Shown piece after piece: positions 16,904 through 25,629 of a stretch of 64,000 bases of DNA. The position numbers and the translations under genes are program-made. Position 1 is the first letter of the stretch. Every line of letters starts with the position of its first letter. Below the pieces are notes generated by a model that was not told the origin of the DNA, searched no databases, and saw nothing but the letters and a program-made list of their open reading frames with translations. The DNA comes from JAAOII01 sp965207945 (GTDB taxonomy: Bacteria; Pseudomonadota; Gammaproteobacteria; CBDBNL01; JAAOII01): NCBI GenBank assembly GCA_965207945.1, contig OZ242303.1:744001-808000 (forward strand), written 5' to 3'.

Positions 16904-18778
16904 ATGACTGTCAAATCTGAACCTGCTGGGTCTGTCAGATTAGGTAAAGTAATTAATGCAATCATGCGCGATATAGCACAAGCGCGCGTGAATGCTGATT
17001 ATTTTTCACAGAAGGCAGCCGAGCGCTACCGAACTGACTTACCTGGGTTTACAGTCCCGAGGATAGACATATCCGACATTAATATGGACCTTAAACTTAT
17101 AGTTGATGAGGTATCTGAAGTTGATGGAGAGCGAAGTGATGAAGCTCTTGTGGCTATATATAGGTTGTTAAAAAATTTTGCTAATGACAATATATTAACT
17201 TTATGGCCTGTAATTCAAAGAATTCGGGCTGAGGATAGAACAGAAATAGAAAATAATCTTATAGAGTTATTACACAATAGTTTTTCACTTAGTACCGAAG
17301 CTGATGAAAACAATAAATCTTCAATAGTACTTAATAAGGATATTGTCATAAAGATCACAAAATTTTTTACCACACAATCACAAAAGCAATATAATCCTAG
17401 TAAAGAAGCCTTTTCATACCCAACAGAGAATACTGTATTTTTAGATAGTGCTGATAATATATTTTTGGTTGACTATAATAGTAGCGTAACATCGCCAATT
17501 ACTATAAAATCTGTAAAGCCAGAACTAGGCGATATAATAATTGAAGATATTGAAGAAGCAGCAGATAGTAACCGGCTAATTAGTCGTAAACTAGCCCCTA
17601 TTTACATTTCTAGAAATGGTATAGATAAAGATGAGCAGGCAGCAATGCTTTTTATGTACGGGAAATACAAACTTAGAGGAACACCATCCAAAGTAGGTCC
17701 TGCATTATCTATTTTTAGCGATTCTGATGCGGATTCTCCTGTAACTACAAAAGTCCTTAGTTGTTTGAATAATATTAATATCTATGACAGAAGAAATATT
17801 ATTGCTGTAGCCCCCCCTGTGATTGATGAATATAAAGGGATGTTAGCATTATATACTAGAGAAGATCACAAGTTAAGAATAGTTGACTATATGATGGATA
17901 GGATTATAGCTGAGAAAAATATTTCTCAAGACCCTCAAAACATGCTTTCCATGGGATTTACTAAAGAAGGAAAATGTTTGGTTTTACTTATTTCGGATCC
18001 TAGTAGTAATTATTCAGAAAGAAAAATTCGCATGTTGCCCCTAAGTAATATTAGAACTGTCGCCGATAATGATGTGCTTGCTACAAGATACCTTTATCGT
18101 ACTGCTTTTCGTTCTGCTACTTTGGGATTTAGTGAGTTTGGAGGTAAAACATATATTATTTATGCCTCATCACGAAGCAATGCATTAGTTAGAGTTCCTT
18201 ATAAGAATACTGTGGCAGAAGCTAATAGTCCTAAAACTTGGCAAAAGTATACTAAAAATATACCTACTTCCAATCATCATGTAATGAAATTGGCAATTAG
18301 CCCAGACAGCTCTTATGTAGCTGCCTTATGCTGTCCAAACTCAAGGGGATGGACAAATTTAGGCGGAATTTTTTATGTTTATGTTTATAGCGGAGATTTA
18401 GAAACCGAGATAGCCAGTTATGAGGTAACTCCACATCCTTTACAGAGTAGACCAGCTTCTTTTAGGATGTTTTTCTTAGCGAATAATGATCTAGTAATAA
18501 CGCGTAACCAGGAGATTTATACTTTCCCAGCTACTTTTATTGATACTCCTTCTGAAGAAAATGTTAGTAAAGCAGTCAAAAGCTTTGGCACTGACAATAA
18601 GGTTGATTTTGGAAAAATCAGTAAAATGTTAGTTAAAGTTAATCAGAATGAATTGAGTGGTGCTCAGAATGAGATTAGTTCGTTAAACATTAATTTTGTG
18701 GTTAAAAATTATAAATGGGATAAGACCGCAGAAGAAGATGAAGTGGCTGGAATATTATCTGAAGAAATACAACCCTAA
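16904..18778 (+). CDS. Large unknown protein with propeller-like region, DUF2589 cluster
   Basis: The 624-residue protein has no named family that I recognise. The N-terminal about 70 residues are helical with a PGFTVPRIDISDINMDLKLI strand pair reminiscent of the VP-x-P strands of its DUF2589-like neighbours. A helical section follows to about residue 180. Residues about 180-560 alternate short strands with turns containing sequences like KLAISPDSSYVAALC and IYVYSGDLE, as in beta-propellers. The C-terminus is acidic. There is no signal peptide or membrane segment. The stop overlaps the start of the next gene (TAATG), so translation is probably coupled. A scaffold or sensor role within the cluster is only a guess. 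Confidence 0.7.
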   Translation: MTVKSEPAGSVRLGKVINAIMRDIAQARVNADYFSQKAAERYRTDLPGFTVPRIDISDINMDLKLIVDEVSEVDGERSDEALVAIYRLLKNFANDNILTLWPVIQRIRAEDRTEIENNLIELLHNSFSLSTEADENNKSSIVLNKDIVIKITKFFTTQSQKQYNPSKEAFSYPTENTVFLDSADNIFLVDYNSSVTSPITIKSVKPELGDIIIEDIEEAADSNRLISRKLAPIYISRNGIDKDEQAAMLFMYGKYKLRGTPSKVGPALSIFSDSDADSPVTTKVLSCLNNINIYDRRNIIAVAPPVIDEYKGMLALYTREDHKLRIVDYMMDRIIAEKNISQDPQNMLSMGFTKEGKCLVLLISDPSSNYSERKIRMLPLSNIRTVADNDVLATRYLYRTAFRSATLGFSEFGGKTYIIYASSRSNALVRVPYKNTVAEANSPKTWQKYTKNIPTSNHHVMKLAISPDSSYVAALCCPNSRGWTNLGGIFYVYVYSGDLETEIASYEVTPHPLQSRPASFRMFFLANNDLVITRNQEIYTFPATFIDTPSEENVSKAVKSFGTDNKVDFGKISKMLVKVNQNELSGAQNEISSLNINFVVKNYKWDKTAEEDEVAGILSEEIQP

Positions 18779-19422
18779 TGAATGAAGACAATACTAAATT
18801 AAATAGAAATAGTTTATCTATAAAGGACATTATTGGAGGTGTTCTTACCTCTATTATTGATGGACAGAATCAATCGCTGGATAATGTTATGGAGTTCTTA
18901 GAGCGATTATTGCCAAATGAAGAAGATTATGAACATCAAGAGCATGCTAAACATCAAGAGCATGATAAATATCAAGAGCATGGTAAACATAAAGAGCATG
19001 ATAAAAAAAAATATATTACGATTGTTTACGATAGAGCTAAATTTGATGATCCTGGCACAACTGAAAAAGTTACTATGCATGTTCCATTGATAAGTTTATT
19101 ACCTATACCCTACTTGAGCATCAAAGAAGTGGAGCTGGATTTTGATTTTAAAATTCATTCAGTTCATAAGGAGTATAGGAGCATTAACCATAATACAGCC
19201 ACTCATACAAATAAAGAACGCATGCTTTGTAATCGGTACTTGCGAGGCTCCATATCCCCAAGCTCTCGGCTGCAAAAATCCAATAAAACATCACTAGCGG
19301 CAGAAATAAGTATAAAAATGGTAATGAGAGAAGAGAACTTAGGTGCTGGAATTAATGCCTTAACACAAGAAGGAGAGATTGCGATTCAAAAGATGACGGA
19401 AAATAAAGATATCACTGAATAA
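18778..19422 (+). CDS. DUF2589-like protein 3, with His-rich repeat
   Basis: The 214-residue protein repeats the cluster's pattern: IKDIIGGVLTSIIDGQNQSL at the N-terminus, and VPLISLLPIPYLSIKEVELD (about residues 101-120). Between them lies a short repeat of the form H-x-E-H-x-K (about residues 49-75; DNA 18924-19000) made of alternating His, Glu, Gln and Lys, which could bind metal ions or act as a flexible linker. It overlaps the preceding stop codon. It is more divergent than the other two relatives and lacks the DMP-x-GL ending. Confidence 0.7.
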   Translation: MNEDNTKLNRNSLSIKDIIGGVLTSIIDGQNQSLDNVMEFLERLLPNEEDYEHQEHAKHQEHDKYQEHGKHKEHDKKKYITIVYDRAKFDDPGTTEKVTMHVPLISLLPIPYLSIKEVELDFDFKIHSVHKEYRSINHNTATHTNKERMLCNRYLRGSISPSSRLQKSNKTSLAAEISIKMVMREENLGAGINALTQEGEIAIQKMTENKDITE

Positions 19423-19449
19423 TCAAACGTTTAAGTTATAAAAAATAAA

Positions 19450-20235
19450 ATGGATGAGAAAACACAATATTCTGATCAAAACCTATTTGGTAGAGGATTT
19501 CCATGCCCACGTTGTCAGAACAAAATCATAACAACGGCTCAAGACCTATTGGGTGCTGGAACTATAGTTTGCTCTAAATGCAATTTACAACTAAATGTTG
19601 ATATGCAGCAATCTAGAGATACACTTTTAGAACTTAGAAATTTTAATAGAAAACATTCTGATATCATGAAAAAACCTTCTCCTCCACCAGTTGTGCCTAA
19701 ATTCACAATACCTTTAAATTTATCTCAATTTTTAAGAACACAAAAAGTTAATCTCATTTATAAAAATGAATCCCGAGCAATGCGCTTATTTAATAAATGC
19801 TTTTATGGAGGTAAGCCAGACAGCGTGTTCATGAATTATTATGCAACAGCAGGGAAAAAGGGGGTTGTGTATATACCACGTAAATGGTGGGAGAAAGCAA
19901 GCGATGAAGAGAAAATCATATTATTACGTCATGAAATAGTTCATCATAAGCAGATGAAACGTTATAGTTGGCCCCTGTTCTTTTTCCTATACTCATGCAT
20001 TCCTTTTCCGATAGGGTTTGCTTATTTCCGTGCCAAGTTTGAAAAAGAGGCATATGTAGAAACCTTGCGTGCCCGTTACGAATATTGGGGGGCAGATAGT
20101 ATCAATTCTTCCGAAACTATGGATTGGATTACTAAGCAATTTGTCAGTGGCGCCTATGGCTGGATGTGGCCATTTAAGAAATCTATAGAACGCTGGTATA
20201 AAAATATATCTCAAGAAATTATTAAAAGTTCCTAA
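19450..20235 (+). CDS. Zinc-ribbon protein with HExxH-type metalloprotease motif
   Basis: The 261-residue protein starts with a zinc ribbon (CPRCQN ... CSKC, about residues 18-42), a Pro-rich linker, and a C-terminal domain carrying LLRHEIVHHKQMKRYSW (about residues 157-173). The HEIVH matches the HExxH zinc-metalloprotease signature. A hydrophobic stretch (SWPLFFFLYSCIPFPIGFAY) follows directly, then a Glu-containing helix (KFEKEAYVETLRARYEYW) that may give the third zinc ligand. The arrangement recalls small M48/M56-like or putative phage-type metallopeptidases. The next gene begins immediately after its stop (TAAGTG), so the two are tightly coupled. Membrane association of the catalytic domain is likely. 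Confidence 0.7.
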   Translation: MDEKTQYSDQNLFGRGFPCPRCQNKIITTAQDLLGAGTIVCSKCNLQLNVDMQQSRDTLLELRNFNRKHSDIMKKPSPPPVVPKFTIPLNLSQFLRTQKVNLIYKNESRAMRLFNKCFYGGKPDSVFMNYYATAGKKGVVYIPRKWWEKASDEEKIILLRHEIVHHKQMKRYSWPLFFFLYSCIPFPIGFAYFRAKFEKEAYVETLRARYEYWGADSINSSETMDWITKQFVSGAYGWMWPFKKSIERWYKNISQEIIKSS

Positions 20236-22065
20236 GTGCAATCCTCAAAAATTAAAGTTAGGACTATACAAAACTTATTGCGGTTGCGTGGTTTTAGTCC
20301 TCCGGTTAATGGTAAATTGGATGACATTACAAAGGATTACTATAATAAATTTTGTGAAAAGGGAAAACCACCTCAACAAAAAAAAATTTTAGACAAGAAA
20401 AAAGCTATAAATGATCTGGCTTTTGTATTAAAATTAGAAGTAGGACTAAATAAAAATAAAGCAATAAGTGAATGTATTAAAGAAATTCAAAGCAAGCTTC
20501 AAGAAAAGGGATACATAGTTAGTTCAGATGGTGTTTTTGGTCAACAAACAGAGAAAGCATTAAAGCAATTTCAAAACGAAATGGGAATCCCACCAAATGG
20601 TGAAATAAAACCTTATCTATACACTGACGATACTTGGGTAAAGCTTATGAAAGATAATTCAAATCAAAGATTAAAGGAACCCAATAAATCAGCTGTAGAA
20701 ATTATAAAAAAAGAAATGCCGTGTGTCAGGGTTGTAGTAGCACCTTTTTCTGCAAGTGCTCCAGGACATAGAAAGGATACAGTGGATAGGGAAACTAAGA
20801 TAATACTCAAAAGAGGTTCACAAGGGGAGATGGTTAAAACATTACAGGATTCATTAATGAAAGCTGGCTATCATATAGATGCTGGATTTAATGACAATAA
20901 CTTTGGTATAGACGGTGTATTCGGTAAAAATACAGAGACCGTATTGAATTATTACCTAGTTAATATAGGTAGAGAGCTGCTTCCCTCTACTTACATAGAC
21001 GACTATAAGATTCAGTGTCCAGGAAGTGAATGGAAAGAATTACAGCGCCAAGCAAGGAAAGAATCTACGATTGAGGGTGATAATGCTACACTAGATGCTA
21101 TTATCAAGAAGTTAAAGAATAAGGGCTACGGGCATATGTATGATGAATTGATTAAAAATTGGGATGAGATAGTGGATAAAGGGTCTAAATATCAGTATAA
21201 AAAAGTAGGAGGTGATGTGGTGGAAATAAAAGCAAATGAAGAACAAGTGGAATGGGCAAATAATGTAAAGGGGCGTACTTCTAAAACAGAGGATAAACTT
21301 AAATATTTTTTCTGGGAAAAGATTGCCTACATTTGTGATAGAATTTTGGCTCCATCTGGTAGAGTTTTTACTAAATATGATATTAACCCTTATTTTTTTT
21401 CATTTAACGATAATAATAAATACTTACTTAAGCTTGATAAAAATAAATTGGAACGCTTACCCTACTGGGTTAATATTAAAGATAAAATTAAGGGGTGTAA
21501 TAATTTAAAAATTAAAAAAGGAGCCCTATCCTGGGGAACATCCTGGTCAGTAGAAACTCTTAAGCGTATTAATGAAGCATTAGAAAATCCAATTGATTTT
21601 GTTAAAGGATTAGAAAAATTATCCAAGGAAGAAATTACTAAAAAAATAGGAAATATAGAAAAATATGGAGTTACTATAACTGATTTTTCTCCTAAACAGG
21701 GATATAGATTAAGTGGAGTGACGCATAAGACCGGATTGGATATAGATTTTCGTGTTATTACAAAGTTGATGCCTAACCAAAAGGAAACTACAGGGGGTAA
21801 CGTTGCGTATATAAATACAAAAAATAAGCCCGTAGCTACCAGTAAGAATTACGATCAGGAAGGACAAAGGGTTTTCCTTGAACTATTAAATAGGCTTAAT
21901 GAATCAGGAGAAATTACATTCAGAGAAGGAACGTTGCCAGCTTTTAATGATCCAATGTTTTATGATGAAAAGTTTATTGATAAAAAGTTATGCCGTTATG
22001 TAGAGGCCCATCATAATCACGTGCACTTAGAAATAGGTGAACCTCCATCATTGAAAACTAAATAA
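20236..22065 (+). CDS. Peptidoglycan-binding endopeptidase (MepA/M15-like)
   Basis: The 609-residue protein has three peptidoglycan-binding-like helical repeats: about residues 1-40 (VRTIQNLLRLRGFSPPVNGK), 80-120 (IQSKLQEKGYIVSSDGVFGQ) and 195-250 (VKTLQDSLMKAGY...GIDGVFGKNT). The C-terminal region contains SGVTHKTGLDIDFR (about 494) and EAHHNHVHLEIGEP (about 590), the His/Asp and HxH zinc ligands of LAS-type murein endopeptidases such as MepA and M15. No signal peptide is visible, so export would need the holin-like protein encoded downstream or cell lysis. The start is a GTG directly after the upstream stop codon. The role is cutting peptide cross-links in peptidoglycan. Confidence 0.8.
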   Translation: MQSSKIKVRTIQNLLRLRGFSPPVNGKLDDITKDYYNKFCEKGKPPQQKKILDKKKAINDLAFVLKLEVGLNKNKAISECIKEIQSKLQEKGYIVSSDGVFGQQTEKALKQFQNEMGIPPNGEIKPYLYTDDTWVKLMKDNSNQRLKEPNKSAVEIIKKEMPCVRVVVAPFSASAPGHRKDTVDRETKIILKRGSQGEMVKTLQDSLMKAGYHIDAGFNDNNFGIDGVFGKNTETVLNYYLVNIGRELLPSTYIDDYKIQCPGSEWKELQRQARKESTIEGDNATLDAIIKKLKNKGYGHMYDELIKNWDEIVDKGSKYQYKKVGGDVVEIKANEEQVEWANNVKGRTSKTEDKLKYFFWEKIAYICDRILAPSGRVFTKYDINPYFFSFNDNNKYLLKLDKNKLERLPYWVNIKDKIKGCNNLKIKKGALSWGTSWSVETLKRINEALENPIDFVKGLEKLSKEEITKKIGNIEKYGVTITDFSPKQGYRLSGVTHKTGLDIDFRVITKLMPNQKETTGGNVAYINTKNKPVATSKNYDQEGQRVFLELLNRLNESGEITFREGTLPAFNDPMFYDEKFIDKKLCRYVEAHHNHVHLEIGEPPSLKTK

Positions 22066-22180
22066 CGTAAGTATATGTTTTAAATAATTTATTGTATGAA
22101 AGATTATTACGAGATAATGCTATCCTTATTTTTTATGAATTATATAAACTCAAATATTTTAATTAACCTAAATAGATAAT

Positions 22181-22984
22181 ATGTCAAACGAAAAAATTGA
22201 AAAATCATCAATGGATAAATCCTCCAAGAAGCCATGGTGGGATATTCCATATAAGCGCGTAATTGAATTTACAATTGCCCTTGTAACTCTCACAACCATT
22301 GCCACCCAATTGGTTACAGACAACGATCCTATTTGGACTCCTATTGTTGAATCATTAAGAAATGATCAAGAATATTATCTTAGATTTCTTGGGATATTAT
22401 TTTTTATGCTGACTAGTTATGTCACTATTGTATTCGTAGTTGATTGGCACTTACCAACCACTTTATTTTTGAAATTCATGAGATATATTATTAATAGTAT
22501 CACTGCCAATAAAATTGGCATAACTGTTGCTATAATCGCTGGGTTTTACGCATCTAATTGGTACAGTAATGAAGATAACATTACTAATGGAACGTATGAA
22601 AATTGGGCATATTGGGGTATCCTAGTCGCCTTTGCAGTATTAGCTTTTTATCACGGCATCATTCCTTGGATAAATAAATTCGCTAAGAAATGTAGTTCAG
22701 TAGAAAAAATTATGGAAGGATTAGAGAAGAATAAAGAAGAACCAATTTATAATTTTATGGCGTTATTCTGTGTTGTGCCATCCTTTGGTATATCCAAATT
22801 TGTATTAGATAAGTGGGTTAGTTCAAACATTGGAGAAAATTATATTGTATTTGTATACATCCTATTATTTATTGCCTGTGGATTAATAATGTTTATTGTA
22901 TTGCTTGCTCTACTAACTTCATGCAAATTTATTTTTAAAAAAATCAAGGAAATGTGGAGTAACCACAAAAACAAAAAATCATAG
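22181..22984 (+). CDS. Multi-pass membrane protein of unknown function
   Basis: The 267-residue protein has about six predicted membrane segments (near residues 24-42, 66-88, 108-125, 141-158, 186-205 and 222-250) with charged ends and a Lys-rich C-terminus. No domain is recognised. It lies between the endopeptidase and the holin-like gene and has the same direction, so a role in the same envelope process is possible. It is too long and has too many segments for a typical holin. Confidence 0.7.
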   Translation: MSNEKIEKSSMDKSSKKPWWDIPYKRVIEFTIALVTLTTIATQLVTDNDPIWTPIVESLRNDQEYYLRFLGILFFMLTSYVTIVFVVDWHLPTTLFLKFMRYIINSITANKIGITVAIIAGFYASNWYSNEDNITNGTYENWAYWGILVAFAVLAFYHGIIPWINKFAKKCSSVEKIMEGLEKNKEEPIYNFMALFCVVPSFGISKFVLDKWVSSNIGENYIVFVYILLFIACGLIMFIVLLALLTSCKFIFKKIKEMWSNHKNKKS

Positions 22985-23017
22985 AGATATGTTATTACAT
23001 AACATTAATTTTTTATG

Positions 23018-23026
23018 TGGTATGAT
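23018..23026 (+). promoter_or_regulatory. Candidate extended -10 element before the holin-like gene
   Basis: TGGTATGAT matches an extended -10 (TGn plus TATGAT) about 65 bases before the holin-like start. It could provide separate timing for the holin and DUF5675 genes. No convincing -35 was found. Confidence 0.25.
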
Positions 23027-23089
23027 GATTATATGCAAGAGATGCTTGCGTATATTTAATATTTTGAAATTAACTAACGAGAAGAAAAT

Positions 23090-23605
23090 ATGATAGGATT
23101 ATTAGGTTCAGGTATTTTAGGAGGTGGTGCTGGCGTTGTTACAACTTTAGCTAAGATTGTTGCAGATTCAATAGATAGGCGATTAAAGCGCAAGCATGAA
23201 TTGAAAATGGCTCCCTTTCGCCAAAAGGAGTTGGAAATAGAGCAGGCGCGTGAGGAGTTTATTGCTAGCAATAAATTGCAAATTGCTGAATTAGAACAAG
23301 CAACTTCTCTGGCAGAAATGGAGGTTACTGATAGAACTTCTGCTCGTGATAATGATGCGTGTAAATATTTAAAAGCTGTTCCTGAGAATGCTCCCGGATT
23401 TGTTATATATATGATGGGTTTAGTGGATTTTTGCCGGGGAATGACTAGGCCCATAGTTACCTGGATGTTAGTAATTTTTATATGCTTGCAATATGCTGGA
23501 GTGATAAAACTACCAATTGATGAAGAAGTTATTATTATTATTAATGAGATGGCTGCTGCATGTATTACATTTTGGTTTGGTGGCAAAATTAGATTAAGTA
23601 AATAA
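23090..23605 (+). CDS. Holin-like protein (GTA_holin_3TM-type)
   Basis: The 171-residue protein begins with a glycine-rich hydrophobic segment (about residues 1-24), continues with a long charged helix (about 25-85), and ends with two membrane segments (about 121-142 and 148-164) and the ending FWFGGKIRLSK. The DFCRGMTRPIVTW motif before the membrane pair and the WFGG ending match the three-TM holin family known from gene transfer agents. Such proteins permeabilise the inner membrane so that cell-wall enzymes can pass. A GAGAAG ribosome binding site precedes the ATG. It lies 6 bases before the DUF5675 gene. No phage structural genes are nearby. Confidence 0.75.
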   Translation: MIGLLGSGILGGGAGVVTTLAKIVADSIDRRLKRKHELKMAPFRQKELEIEQAREEFIASNKLQIAELEQATSLAEMEVTDRTSARDNDACKYLKAVPENAPGFVIYMMGLVDFCRGMTRPIVTWMLVIFICLQYAGVIKLPIDEEVIIIINEMAAACITFWFGGKIRLSK

Positions 23606-23611
23606 TCTTTT

Positions 23612-24001
23612 ATGCTGAAACAAAGAACAATCCATTTATTCCGTGCTTATAAATGTGCTACAGGGTATTTTGGCTTTGCTAACCTTGGGGGGCATTCTTT
23701 CTATACTTGTGAGCGCCTCCCCAATAATAATAAACCTATGAGTTGTATTCCCGCTGGTGAATATTCTTTGACTCCTTTTCAGGGTAGACGTTTTAAGAAT
23801 GTTTTTCATGTGGCAAACGTAATAAACCGCCAATGGATACTTACTCATTGGGGTAATACTATGGCAGATTCGCGCGGTTGTATTTTATTTGGAGAGGGAA
23901 TATGGAGTAAAGAGGGAAACCTGATGATTACTCACAGCCGGAAGGCCTGTAAATCTTTGTGGAATTGCCAACCCGAAAAAATTATAATCTCTGAGCAGTA
24001 A
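23612..24001 (+). CDS. DUF5675-family protein
   Basis: The 129-residue protein shows the DUF5675 pattern: FYTCERLPNNNKPMSCIPAG (about residues 30-49), a central strand pair with GRRFKNVFHV, then ILTHWGNTMADSRGCILFGE (about 75-94). The His, Asn and Cys residues of the last motif are strongly conserved in the family and may form an active site. DUF5675 genes are common in phages and in phage-like clusters near endolysins. Together with the holin-like gene just upstream and the endopeptidase two genes earlier, it makes a lysis-like set. Its enzymatic activity is not known to me. Confidence 0.8.
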   Translation: MLKQRTIHLFRAYKCATGYFGFANLGGHSFYTCERLPNNNKPMSCIPAGEYSLTPFQGRRFKNVFHVANVINRQWILTHWGNTMADSRGCILFGEGIWSKEGNLMITHSRKACKSLWNCQPEKIIISEQ

Positions 24002-24013
24002 TATAAGACGCTT

Positions 24014-24190
24014 TTGCATAAGCTTATAATTGGAGAAAGGTTTTTCCGTTTTAAAGTAAGATTAGATAATGCGTCGGATGCTATGGATGATGCATCAAAG
24101 AAAAACATCAAGCTACTGTTAGAAGAGGGCAAAAAATCCTTTAGTTACGATATAACTAAAGTTAAATTGAATATTAGTATATTTATTTAG
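24014..24190 (+). CDS. Possible short gene or decayed extension after DUF5675
   Basis: After the DUF5675 stop the same frame stays open to 24190, encoding about 58 residues with a plausible amphipathic helix (DNASDAMDDASKKNIKLLLE) and a closing strand. The only early start is a TTG at 24014 with no convincing ribosome binding site. It may be a short real gene, or the remnant of a longer C-terminal region. Confidence 0.3.
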   Translation: MHKLIIGERFFRFKVRLDNASDAMDDASKKNIKLLLEEGKKSFSYDITKVKLNISIFI

Positions 24191-24210
24191 TAGCGGGGAA
24201 GTAAATTTCT

Positions 24211-25569
24211 TTACTCAAACTCTAATATAGAGAGTTCAGTTTTTAGGCAATCTCCCTCCTTTTTCATATTCTCGCTGAGAAGATATAATTTATAATTGGC
24301 TTCTCCTCTTGATAACTTGTCGTCTAAAGACGGAAAGATAACGCGATAATTAGAGTCGGGGATTAATTCAAGTACATAACTATTTGTAATATTGTAACTC
24401 TCTTGAATGCATTTTGTGTAGTAAGTAAATGCTTCATCTTCTGAGTTAAATTCTGCAATTGAGATGATATATTTTTTACCTAGATTATTAACTATATCAG
24501 ATGTAAGAAAATTTGTGAACCGTGCAGCAACATTAAATGGCTTATTTAAATTACTATTTAAATCATTGCTTGAATCGCTATCTAATGGAACTTCTCCATC
24601 ATCGGCAGTATGTTCTTCGGCATAAGCAGATCTGATGAAAGGAACTTTCAAATTTTTGGAAGGTACCTGATAAGTACTACTAGTTTTAAGTTGTAATATT
24701 CTTCCTCCTTGCACCTTCTCAATATTCACTATATTGCTATCTTTTGGCTGCAACTCATGAATCTGTATTCCTCCCAAGAAATTTAAACATAAGCTTGGCA
24801 TGGCTGCTCCGAGCATAAATGCTGTTAGGGGAAAATTATCTTTGTCCGCTCTTATTTTCTTAGAAATGAGTAGGATTAACCCTATAACAAAAGAAGCGAC
24901 TAAATAAAATAGTGCCATGTCTTTTGTAATATCAAAATCTACTCTACCTTGTTGAACATAAGCGAGTATTATTGGACTAAATAATGCAGTTGCTGACCCA
25001 GAAAACCCTAAAAAAATAACAGTCCCCTTTCTTTTTAAATGTTCTGGGATTTTATTATTACTAAATATTAGTTTGAATAATCCCAATACTGTCAATGGGA
25101 ATATTATTGCAAAGACAAAATAAATAATTGAATAGGCCAGCGTAGCTCCACTATCTTCAATGAAACATTGATTAAAAATGTCGCAAGCAACGAAGTATGA
25201 AATCCAAATCACATAATATGACAAGAAAATTGTAATAAATATTTTACAAAATTTTCTGGCTAGACGACATTTTTTTATTATATTATCGTCTGAGTGATTC
25301 TTGATATTCAGTTGTTCATCACAGAAGCTATATACTTTGTTAATTGAGAAATAACTAATTACAACCAGCCCAATGAAATATAACCATACTAGAATTTTCC
25401 ATAGAGTCATCCATTCTGATTCTATGCTCCATTCTAAAACACTATAAAGTAGAGTTGGAAAGAAAAAATATCCTAAAGAATAGAGAACAAGAATAATCAG
25501 CGATAATGCCCGATAATTTGAATTTTCTATGATAATACTAGGATTTTTTATAATAGCGATTATACTCAT
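24211..25569 (-). CDS. Multi-pass membrane protein with possible SPOR-like C-terminus
   Basis: The 452-residue protein has about seven membrane segments in the first 270 residues, including IILVLYSLGYFFFPTLLYSV, ILVWLYFIGLVVISYFSI, IYFVFAIIFPLTVLGLF and MALFYLVASFVIGLILLI. A soluble part follows with an acidic linker (about 325-340). The last 80 residues (KYIISIAEFNSEDEAFTYY ... NYRVIFPSLDDKLSRGEANY) resemble a SPOR-type peptidoglycan-binding domain, with weak support. It runs convergent to the DUF2589 cluster and lies next to a secreted nuclease gene in the same direction. No family is assigned. Confidence 0.65.
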   Translation of the reverse strand: MSIIAIIKNPSIIIENSNYRALSLIILVLYSLGYFFFPTLLYSVLEWSIESEWMTLWKILVWLYFIGLVVISYFSINKVYSFCDEQLNIKNHSDDNIIKKCRLARKFCKIFITIFLSYYVIWISYFVACDIFNQCFIEDSGATLAYSIIYFVFAIIFPLTVLGLFKLIFSNNKIPEHLKRKGTVIFLGFSGSATALFSPIILAYVQQGRVDFDITKDMALFYLVASFVIGLILLISKKIRADKDNFPLTAFMLGAAMPSLCLNFLGGIQIHELQPKDSNIVNIEKVQGGRILQLKTSSTYQVPSKNLKVPFIRSAYAEEHTADDGEVPLDSDSSNDLNSNLNKPFNVAARFTNFLTSDIVNNLGKKYIISIAEFNSEDEAFTYYTKCIQESYNITNSYVLELIPDSNYRVIFPSLDDKLSRGEANYKLYLLSENMKKEGDCLKTELSILEFE

Positions 25570-25629
25570 TTTGATTTTTGGGGCGTACCCAATGGTTCTT
25601 TTAACATAATGATTCCCTATTGTAGTTAG

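Noticed and set aside
15458..24001. Ordinary prophage
   Set aside because: Only lysis-like genes are present; there is no capsid, portal, terminase, tail or integrase gene.
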